Shown one piece after another: positions 1 to 6,137 of a stretch of DNA of 8,908 bases (the first letter of the stretch is position 1; every line of letters begins with the position of its first letter). The position numbers and the translations under genes were made by a program. Source of the DNA: Chryseobacterium gleum. Lineage in GTDB: Bacteria > Bacteroidota > Bacteroidia > Flavobacteriales_D > Sanyastnellaceae. The stretch covers positions 1 to 8,908 of the forward strand of contig CALQJP020000076.1 of NCBI GenBank assembly GCA_943330925.2, written 5' to 3'. Under the pieces are notes generated by a model. The model had not been told where the DNA came from. It searched no databases and saw nothing but the letters and a program-made list of their open reading frames with translations.

Positions 1-2
1 AG

Positions 3-293
3 GCATTGCATCATTTCACAGGAAAACTACCTTTGGTTGAACCTACGGTGGGAGAAAAAAAATTGCTGGGCACCTCCACAACCGGCTCAATACTTTCGGG
101 TGTCGACCACGCGATTTTGCTCGAAACCGACGCGATGATCTCTGCCTACAGGAATCAATACAACGACTTGGAGGTCATCATCACAGGAGGCGATTATTCA
201 TTTTTTGAGAACTCCCTGAAAAGTGCGACTTTTGCCGAACCTCAATTAACTCAGATCGGCCTGCATGAAATTCTTCGCCAAAACATTCACTAA
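3..293 (+). CDS. coaX: Type III pantothenate kinase, C-terminal fragment
   Basis: This is the 3' end of a gene that enters from the left edge; its start and ATP-binding N-terminus are outside the window. CoaX phosphorylates pantothenate in the cytoplasm, the first step of coenzyme A synthesis. The visible 96 residues carry family-like C-terminal features: an ALHHFTGKLPLV segment, a GTSTTGSILSG stretch matching the usual G-x-x-T-x-x-S-x-x-x-G pattern, an E followed by a Y-rich helix, the VIITGGD strand, and a closing GLHEILRQN that resembles the common GL-x-x-IL-x-x-N ending. The reading frame is open from base 3; the TTG at base 6 is an internal leucine codon, not a start. The end overlaps the next gene by 29 bases. 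Identification rests on motif memory over a partial protein but is fairly specific. Confidence 0.85.
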   Translation, partial: ALHHFTGKLPLVEPTVGEKKLLGTSTTGSILSGVDHAILLETDAMISAYRNQYNDLEVIITGGDYSFFENSLKSATFAEPQLTQIGLHEILRQNIH

Positions 294-1653
294 GCTTTTT
301 TCGGTCGCTATCTGCATTCTTTTGGTTGAATCTGCCGTTGCGCAGTACAACACAAACTCTGTGTATTCCCGATTTGGACTTGGGATGCGCGATAATCCCG
401 GCAACGTCGTTCATTTCGGTATGGGTGGAATTACCTCGCCTCTTTCCGATCCTATTAGCCTGAACCTCGCCAATCCGGCATCCTATTCTTTTTTGGAAGT
501 AACGAATTTGCAGACAACCATCAAAGGCTCCAACACGCAGACACTAAGCAGCACATCATCCTCAAACCACTTCAATGGACAAGTGCATGAGTTAAGTATG
601 GGTTTTAAAAAACCAAATACGAAATGGGCGCTGGCACTTGGTATTACGCCCTATAGCTCCGTCGATTATCGATTTTCAGCCAAAGACAGCCTGAGCGACA
701 CACTCACCGCAAGCTATAATTATTCAGGCCGTGGCGGTATCAACAAGGCTACAATAGGGTTTTCACGGGTGTTTCGATTCGGAGAAGGCAGCGCAACCGA
801 CAGTGTGCAACGGCGCTTGCACCAGATTTCCATAGGGCTGAATGGAAATTATCTGTTTGGGAACATTACGCGTGAAAATGTAGTTGCCTTCAGTCAGTCT
901 GAGCACTTCACCACGGTTGAAAACCTCAACCTCTGGGTCAAGGGCATTGTGTGGGAGGCAGGGTTGCAATACAAGGTCAATCTTACAACACGCCGCGACC
1001 CTCAAAACAGAGTAGTGGGTGGCTCGGCAATTCAACTGGGTGCTACCTATTCTTTAAATACTGCCTTATATGCAGAATATACTGATTTGCTGTATTCCAT
1101 TCGCTTTGGTACCAATTCAGCTTACCGCGATACCGCTCGTTTCCTGGATGCATTAGCTGGTCGACTCATTCTTCCGCAGAAAATACAGGCGGGTATAGCC
1201 TATAAACTCTTCAATAAAAAGTGGGGAACCTTTGTTGTTGCCGGCGAATACAAAATACAAGATTGGTCAACCTATCGACTCGAAATGGATGAAGATGTCA
1301 ATCTGGACAACGGACTCAACGCATCGTCAGGTTGGGCTGCGGGCATCGAATACAAACCAACCACAGACGTTAGTAACAATTTTTTCAATCGCCTCTACTA
1401 CAGGGCAGGATATCGCAGCGTTCAATCTGAGCTCACCATCAACAACACCCGCATCGATCAACAAGCAACAACGGCCGGTTTAACCATACCCATGATTCGC
1501 TCGCAGTCCAAAGTTCATTTGGGTGTTGAATGGGGAACGCGTGGCACCACCGAAAACGGCTTGGTGCAAGAGAATTATCTCGGCTTCATGGTTGGCTTCT
1601 CGCTCTCGCCATCTGCTTTCGACCGTTGGTTCCGTCAAGTGAAATACGACTAA
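265..1653 (+). CDS. Predicted outer-membrane beta-barrel protein, function unknown
   Basis: A 462-residue exported protein. Residues 1-26 form a Sec signal peptide: a lysine-containing start, a hydrophobic core (LFSVAICILLV) and an AVA cleavage site before Q27. The mature part has many alternating, aromatic-rich strands typical of a beta-barrel. It opens with SVYSRFGLG, then MGG (53-55) and NLANPASYS (67-75), a pattern I associate with Bacteroidota outer-membrane proteins of the FadL/PorV-like type. It ends with a short RWFRQVKYD tail after the last strand. The start is firm, because an in-frame TAA at 247-249 leaves the ATG at 265 as the only plausible start. It overlaps coaX by 29 bases and shares the A of its TAA stop with the ATG of the lptC-like gene. 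That coupling suggests a shared role in envelope assembly, but this is inference. No ligand or substrate can be read from the sequence. Confidence 0.85.
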   Translation: MKFFAKTFTKLFSVAICILLVESAVAQYNTNSVYSRFGLGMRDNPGNVVHFGMGGITSPLSDPISLNLANPASYSFLEVTNLQTTIKGSNTQTLSSTSSSNHFNGQVHELSMGFKKPNTKWALALGITPYSSVDYRFSAKDSLSDTLTASYNYSGRGGINKATIGFSRVFRFGEGSATDSVQRRLHQISIGLNGNYLFGNITRENVVAFSQSEHFTTVENLNLWVKGIVWEAGLQYKVNLTTRRDPQNRVVGGSAIQLGATYSLNTALYAEYTDLLYSIRFGTNSAYRDTARFLDALAGRLILPQKIQAGIAYKLFNKKWGTFVVAGEYKIQDWSTYRLEMDEDVNLDNGLNASSGWAAGIEYKPTTDVSNNFFNRLYYRAGYRSVQSELTINNTRIDQQATTAGLTIPMIRSQSKVHLGVEWGTRGTTENGLVQENYLGFMVGFSLSPSAFDRWFRQVKYD

Positions 1654-2231
1654 TGACAACCGTCCGACTCGCCTGTTTTTTCTTTGTTATGGTGTTGCTT
1701 TCGGCATGCCGCAACGACATTGAACAGGTGCGGGCAATCACCGACAAAAACACACACCCCGTTCAAACCAGCCATAACGCAGTCTATTCATTCTCGGAAA
1801 AAGGAAAAAAGCAAACACGCCTCGAAGCAACCTTACTTGAACAATTCGAATTGGAAGGAGATGAAGACTACCTGCTGGCAAGCAACGGTTTTACGATGAT
1901 ATTCTTCGATACAAACGAACAAGAAGACGCACGCATTTCAGCGCGCAATGGCAAGTACGAAGAAAAAAAGAAAACCCTCACTGCCTGGGAATCGGTTGTG
2001 CTCATGAATAAGTCGGGTGAAAAACTGGAAACAGAAGAACTCATCTATCTGCAAGACAGTGCGCGAATAGTAACCGACAAACCGGTTGTCATTACCCTTA
2101 CGGGCGGAACAGTACTGCGAGGGCGCGGCTTGGAAAGCAACGACAGCTTCACACAATACCGCATTCTGCAGCCCACGGGCGATATCATGGTGGAAGAAAA
2201 CAAAGAGAATACAGATGGAAAAAACCAATAA
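1653..2231 (+). CDS. lptC: LptC-like LPS transport lipoprotein
   Basis: A 192-residue predicted lipoprotein. The N-terminus MTTVRLACFFFVMVLLSAC has a hydrophobic core and an LSAC lipobox, with lipidation expected at C19. The mature part is a beta-rich periplasmic domain. Residues 93-150 (ARISARNGKYEEKKK, GEKLETEELIYLQD, DKPVVIT) follow the LptC/OstA-like pattern of hydrated strands, followed by G-R-G-L-E and a strand ending in ILQP. LptC passes lipopolysaccharide from the LptB2FG transporter to the periplasmic LptA bridge. The tail from 181 is acidic and polar. The reading frame is open as far back as 1530, but the ATG at 1653 is chosen because it gives the lipoprotein signal and a TAATG overlap with the previous stop. 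Unlike E. coli LptC, which has a transmembrane anchor, this protein seems to be lipid-anchored. The family call is from pattern and neighbourhood. Confidence 0.82.
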   Translation: MTTVRLACFFFVMVLLSACRNDIEQVRAITDKNTHPVQTSHNAVYSFSEKGKKQTRLEATLLEQFELEGDEDYLLASNGFTMIFFDTNEQEDARISARNGKYEEKKKTLTAWESVVLMNKSGEKLETEELIYLQDSARIVTDKPVVITLTGGTVLRGRGLESNDSFTQYRILQPTGDIMVEENKENTDGKNQ

Positions 2232-2418
2232 AATCATTGAAAACTTCTGGCTCGTGTTCACGATTGCCTCCTTCGTTTTCGCGTGTTATTCAATCATCGC
2301 CTTTGAGCCATGGCGCACCGAAATCAATAAGTTCTTCATACCCGGTATTTCCTTCTTCTGGTGGATGTTTCGCAGAAAAATGCGCTTGCGCATTGAGCGC
2401 AACAATACACCCCGTTAA
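2215..2418 (+). CDS. Small two-helix membrane protein, unknown
   Basis: A 67-residue protein starting MEKTNKIIENFW. It has two hydrophobic segments, about residues 11-30 and 38-52, separated by a short polar hinge (EPWRTEINK), and an arginine- and lysine-rich tail (RRKMRLRIER). By the positive-inside rule both ends would face the cytoplasm. I do not recognise a named family. The start is inferred: the frame is open upstream to 2086, but that part lies inside lptC and translates to unconvincing sequence, whereas the ATG at 2215 gives a compact membrane protein. It overlaps the lptC end by 17 bases, so translation is probably coupled. Tight linkage to lptC hints at a role in LPS export or envelope assembly, but nothing in the sequence proves this. 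Confidence 0.68.
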   Translation: MEKTNKIIENFWLVFTIASFVFACYSIIAFEPWRTEINKFFIPGISFFWWMFRRKMRLRIERNNTPR

Positions 2419-2446
2419 GACCTGCAAGGGCTCGCTTTCAATTTAC

Positions 2447-2454
2447 TACCTTTG
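2447..2454 (+). promoter_or_regulatory. Possible Bacteroidota -7 promoter element
   Basis: TACCTTTG matches the Bacteroidota -7 consensus TAnnTTTG exactly. It lies in the 92-base gap before the CNNM/CBS gene and would give a leader of roughly 50 bases. I find no convincing TTTG -33 box at the expected 19-21 base spacing, so the promoter may be weak or fortuitous. Confidence 0.4.
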
Positions 2455-2510
2455 TCCGACATTCTTCGGTTAAGCAGTACAAACCATTCTCTGATTAGCC
2501 GCCCTACTTG

Positions 2511-3791
2511 ATGGATTCCTACTGGCCCTTAATCATCTTTCTCTCCTTGTTGGCGTCTGCTTTTTCCAGCGGAATGGAAATAGCGTTCATCACAGCAAAC
2601 AAGCTAAAAATTGAGCTCGACAAAAAGCAGGGCGTATTCGCGTCAAACATCATTGGGCATTTCATCAACAAACCAAAACTGTTCATTGCAACGATGCTCA
2701 TTGGAAACAATGCAGCCCTTGTTGTATACGGCCTCTACATGGGCGAAGTGATTGAGCATTCCATTGCCAGTCAATTTCCGGCCTTTTCCATCGCTGTTGG
2801 AGATTTCGGTGTAGTGCTCACCCAAACAGTTCTTTCCACCATCATTGTATTGGTGTTCGCCGAGTTTATTCCGAAAGCGATTTTCAGCATCAACCCCAAC
2901 CGATGGCTCAACATGATGGCTGTGCCTCTTGCCATTTGGTATGGTGTGCTTTATGCGTTTGCCTGGATTATAACCGGCATATCCGATTTGTTCATACGAC
3001 TGGTGGTGCGCAAGGAAATAAAGGACGAAGAAGTAGAATTTGGTCGTATCGACCTCGATCACTACCTGGAACAGGCCACGGGTAATATCGATCAGAGTAA
3101 AGCCATCGACCACGAAATACAGATCTTCCAGAATGCCCTCGATTTTTCAAATCTCAAAGCCCGTGATTGCTTAGTGCCTCGCAACGAAATAGTAGCAATT
3201 GACATTACAGACACCATCGACAATTTGAAAAAACGCTTTATCGATACCCGATTGTCCAAAATCCTGGTCTACCGTGAAAGCGTCGATCATATTATAGGCT
3301 ACGTGCATTCGTATGAACTTTTCAAAAGGCCGGTTCACATCCAACATATTCTCCGACCTATTTCGATCATTCCGGAACCCATGCAAGCGTATGAAATTCT
3401 GGAGTTATTCATCAAACAGAAAAAACAGGTAGCCGTAGTGGTTGATGAGTTTGGTGGCACAGCCGGCATGATAACAATGGAAGACATTGTGGAAGAGATT
3501 TTCGGAGAAATAGAAGACGAGCACGATAAAGAGGAAAACACCGAATTGCCGCATGCCGACGGATCATTCGATTTTTCCGCTCGCCTGGAAATCGACTATC
3601 TCAACAATAAGTATCAACTCGAACTCCCGGAAAACCAGGAAGCATATGACACGCTCGGTGGACTGATACTCTACCTCCGCGGCGATATTCCCGAAGAAAT
3701 GGAAACTATCACATGCGGCGCTTACACATTCACCCCTCTCAAGGTTAGCGAAACCCGCATCGAGTTGGTGAAAATTACAGTTCAATCCTAG
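2511..3791 (+). CDS. CNNM/CBS-domain CorC-HlyC family membrane protein
   Basis: A 426-residue integral inner-membrane protein, often annotated as a hemolysin-like or magnesium/cobalt efflux protein. Residues 1-190 form a CNNM (DUF21) transmembrane domain with its marker motifs: FSSGMEIAF (18-26), IGNNAAL (64-70) and FAEFIPKA (117-123). Two CBS domains follow, about 205-270 (starting near ARDCLVPRNE) and 280-335, the second with the VVDEFGGTAGMITMEDIVEEI signature; CBS pairs bind adenine nucleotides in relatives. Residues 350-424 match a CorC_HlyC domain, with AYDTLGGLILYLRGDIPE. Characterised CNNM/CorC proteins move Mg2+; the substrate here is inferred. GldE of gliding flavobacteria is a paralogue of the same architecture, but nothing here supports that name. 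The ATG at 2511 is preferred over the adjacent TTG at 2508. All domain motifs look intact. Confidence 0.9.
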   Translation: MDSYWPLIIFLSLLASAFSSGMEIAFITANKLKIELDKKQGVFASNIIGHFINKPKLFIATMLIGNNAALVVYGLYMGEVIEHSIASQFPAFSIAVGDFGVVLTQTVLSTIIVLVFAEFIPKAIFSINPNRWLNMMAVPLAIWYGVLYAFAWIITGISDLFIRLVVRKEIKDEEVEFGRIDLDHYLEQATGNIDQSKAIDHEIQIFQNALDFSNLKARDCLVPRNEIVAIDITDTIDNLKKRFIDTRLSKILVYRESVDHIIGYVHSYELFKRPVHIQHILRPISIIPEPMQAYEILELFIKQKKQVAVVVDEFGGTAGMITMEDIVEEIFGEIEDEHDKEENTELPHADGSFDFSARLEIDYLNNKYQLELPENQEAYDTLGGLILYLRGDIPEEMETITCGAYTFTPLKVSETRIELVKITVQS

Positions 3792-3952
3792 CAAGCATTT
3801 GCAAAACCGCATCGTTATCGATTCATTTTCAACGAGTTTAGAAAACTGATTCCCTTTATAAATACTGAATGTCAATTATTTAAGGCCGTCCGATTGAAGT
3901 ATGGCGTCTATTTACGATATTCGCAGCCCAAAATTTTAAGATAAACTGACTT
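3792..3952 (+). other. 161-base intergenic region before ppiD-like gene
   Basis: This AT-leaning spacer is the longest gap in the window. It holds no recognisable small gene, RNA or strong hairpin. A weak promoter guess is a TTG at 3894-3896 followed, after 19 bases, by GATATTCG at 3916-3923, which matches TAnnTTTG at only four of six defined positions. An A/T-rich stretch (3930-3945) precedes the ATG in place of a Shine-Dalgarno site. The foldase gene may therefore have its own promoter, but no element here is convincing. Confidence 0.3.
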
Positions 3953-5995
3953 ATGGCAATGATTGAAAAAATCCGACAGCAGCGTGGTTTGTTGTTGGTA
4001 ATGGTAGGTGTGGGTCTTCTCTCCTTCCTCATCCCTTACGACGCGGTGATGTCGCTTTTTGGCAATAACAATGCGGCAATTGGTGAAATAGACGGGCAAT
4101 CTATCAGCGCTCAAGAATGGCAGCGTGCTTTACAAGACCGTGAGCCCCTTTTCCAATATCAGGGAAATGAGCAAAGCTTGTCGAACGACACATGGAATCA
4201 ACTCGTGGAAAACGTCATCTACCAAGATGAATTTGATGCATTGGGAATTGAAGTTTCCGATGAAGAATATGAAGAGATTACCTTCGGTGAGTTGTTGTCG
4301 CCTTTCGTAAAGAGCACCATCTATGGTGGCAAAGACAGCACCGCTTTGAAAGAGCAGGTTCGCAAGAGCTTCGACGGTATGGACGCTAAAATGGCTGAAA
4401 ACTGGAAGAAACTCATCAAGCAAAAGCGTCAAAAGGAAAAGTATGACATCATGCTGCGCAAAGCTGCATTCGCCAACAACGTTGACGCGAAATGGGCCTT
4501 CAAAGCAGCGAACGACAAAGTAAGTGTTGATTTCGTTGTAAAGACTTTCGCTGAAATTCCGGACAGCACTATTACCTGGACAGAAAGCGATGTGCGCGCT
4601 TATTACAACAAGCACAAAAACGACCGCGAATACCGTCAGGAAACAAGTCGCTCGGTGAAGTACCTTAACTTCCCTGTTCAAGCAACTTCTACCGACAGTT
4701 CTTCACTTCGCGAAAGCCTGGAACAATTGGCTGCAGAATTCAGAACTGCAAAAAGTGACTCTGCTTTCGCTGCGAGCAACGCAGGATCACCTACCGAAGC
4801 ATACGCAAATTATGCGGATGGCATGCTTCCTTCAGACATTGAAGCACGCATCAAAAACGACTCATTGGGCACTGTAATGGGTCCATTTGCCCACAACGGA
4901 CGCTTTTTGATTGTTAAATCGAGTAAGCGCGGCATCGACAACAACAGTGTTGAAGCGCGTCACATCCTCATCAAAGACAAAGCAACGGGAAAAACGAAAT
5001 TGGACTCGTTGAAAACCGTTATTGGCAAGAGCAACAACTTCGCTGAAATGGCGAAGCAATATTCTGAAGATCCGGGCAGCGGCGCACAAGGCGGTGACTT
5101 GGGTAAGTTCAGTCGTGGTCAGATGGTGAAGCCATTTGAAGACGCTTGCTTCAACGGCGCTGTAGGTTCTTTGCAAATCGTAGAAAGCGATTTTGGTTGG
5201 CACTTAATTGAGGTAACCGGCAAGAACTTCCCATACACCAAGATTGCGCAAATCGATCGCGCCATCGAACCAAGCAGCAAAACAGTGAAGAGTGCATATG
5301 CATTGGCGAAAGAATTTTCGCTTAACTGCGCCGACACCACTTCATTCCGCATGGCAGCCGACACACTCAATGGTGGCACTAAACTCATCGACGGCAAGAA
5401 CATCAAACCAAATGCTACTTCAGTAGCCAGCCTCACAGATGCAGGCGAATTGGTTGGTTGGGCTTATGGCGCTGAATTGGGCGAAGTTTCTCAACCTATG
5501 ATGGTTGGCAAGGACTACATCATTGCGGCCCTCACAGAGGTGAAAGAAAAAGGCGTTCCTACATTCGAAAATGTATACGACGCTATGAAGGCTGAGACCA
5601 TCAAAGAAAAGAAGGCAGAGAAATATGCAGCCATGATGAACGAAGGTTCATTGGCTGATATCGCAACTCGCATCAGCAGCGATGTGAAGAAGGCAGAAAA
5701 CGTTTCTATGCGTAACTCCAACCTCCCTTCAAGCGGTGTAAGCATGCCGGAAAACACAGTAATCGGAGCTTGCTTCGGTTTGAACACAGGTACTATGTCG
5801 AAGGCCATCGTTGGCAAAGGCGGTATCTACGTTATTCAGCGCAATGCCGACATCACCACTGCAGAATCGGTAGACAACTACCAGTCTGACATGGATCGCG
5901 CATCTGCTACTTACCAGCAGAAAGCCGCCAACAGCGTATTCAACTCATTCAAAGAAGCAGCACAGGTTGAAGACAATCGTTACGAGCGTCGTTAA
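3953..5995 (+). CDS. PpiD/SurA-type periplasmic peptidyl-prolyl isomerase
   Basis: A 680-residue membrane-anchored foldase. Residues 12-29 are one transmembrane helix after a basic N-terminus (MAMIEKIRQQRG), so the bulk faces the periplasm. A SurA_N/PpiD-like chaperone region covers about 42-220, with IGEIDGQSISAQEW at its start. A parvulin (PPIC) domain covers about 333-424: VEARHILI with H337, FAEMAKQYSEDPGSGAQGGD, GQMVKPFEDACF with M391 and F395, and GWHLIEV with H417. These are the residues usually conserved in active parvulins. It probably helps fold outer-membrane and secreted proteins. Segments on both sides of this domain look like degenerate parvulin modules. An in-frame TGA two codons upstream fixes the start at 3953, or at the internal ATG 3959. 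At 680 residues it is longer than E. coli PpiD. A strong terminator follows. Confidence 0.9.
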   Translation: MAMIEKIRQQRGLLLVMVGVGLLSFLIPYDAVMSLFGNNNAAIGEIDGQSISAQEWQRALQDREPLFQYQGNEQSLSNDTWNQLVENVIYQDEFDALGIEVSDEEYEEITFGELLSPFVKSTIYGGKDSTALKEQVRKSFDGMDAKMAENWKKLIKQKRQKEKYDIMLRKAAFANNVDAKWAFKAANDKVSVDFVVKTFAEIPDSTITWTESDVRAYYNKHKNDREYRQETSRSVKYLNFPVQATSTDSSSLRESLEQLAAEFRTAKSDSAFAASNAGSPTEAYANYADGMLPSDIEARIKNDSLGTVMGPFAHNGRFLIVKSSKRGIDNNSVEARHILIKDKATGKTKLDSLKTVIGKSNNFAEMAKQYSEDPGSGAQGGDLGKFSRGQMVKPFEDACFNGAVGSLQIVESDFGWHLIEVTGKNFPYTKIAQIDRAIEPSSKTVKSAYALAKEFSLNCADTTSFRMAADTLNGGTKLIDGKNIKPNATSVASLTDAGELVGWAYGAELGEVSQPMMVGKDYIIAALTEVKEKGVPTFENVYDAMKAETIKEKKAEKYAAMMNEGSLADIATRISSDVKKAENVSMRNSNLPSSGVSMPENTVIGACFGLNTGTMSKAIVGKGGIYVIQRNADITTAESVDNYQSDMDRASATYQQKAANSVFNSFKEAAQVEDNRYERR

Positions 5996-6014
5996 TTCGT
6001 GCATACAGAATTGG

Positions 6015-6044
6015 AAAAGCCCGACGTTTGTCGGGCTTTTTTTT
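6015..6044 (+). terminator. Intrinsic terminator after the foldase gene
   Basis: A perfect 7-base-pair GC-rich stem (GCCCGAC at 6019-6025 and GTCGGGC at 6030-6036) closes a four-base loop, GTTT. It is followed by eight T residues (6037-6044); an A-tract at 6015-6018 extends the stem. It begins 19 bases after the ppiD-like stop codon and separates the envelope genes from lysS. Confidence 0.95.
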
Positions 6045-6125
6045 ATGAAGACACTTTCGATAAAAGGCCGTCAATTGTTGATTGTTTCAAGCGAGCTTCA
6101 GCCGCGGTGACACAACTCTGCAGAT

Positions 6126-6133
6126 TACATTTG
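6126..6133 (+). promoter_or_regulatory. Putative lysS -7 promoter element abutting the start codon
   Basis: TACATTTG is an exact match to the Bacteroidota -7 element TAnnTTTG. Only four bases separate it from the lysS ATG at 6138, so transcription starting about 5 bases downstream would begin at or near the A of the start codon. No good TTTG -33 box is present at the usual spacing. The strong terminator upstream means lysS needs a promoter between 6045 and 6137, and this is the best match I see there. Confidence 0.5.
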
Positions 6134-6137
6134 CTGC

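Noticed and set aside
1530..1652. Upstream extension of the lptC reading frame
   Set aside because: It lies within the barrel gene, reads as unconvincing protein, and would bury the lipoprotein signal that starts at 1653.
2086..2214. Upstream extension of the 67-residue membrane protein
   Set aside because: The extra 43 residues overlap lptC in another frame and have no protein-like pattern; the start at 2215 gives a sensible small membrane protein.
3786..3803. GCAA-GCAT-TTGC repeat just after the CNNM/CBS gene as a terminator
   Set aside because: Its four-pair stem is weak and no T-tract follows.
6071..6081. Short inverted repeat TCAA-TTG-TTGA upstream of lysS
   Set aside because: A four-base arm in AT-rich DNA is expected by chance; there is no T-box, riboswitch or tRNA-like structure around it that I can support.
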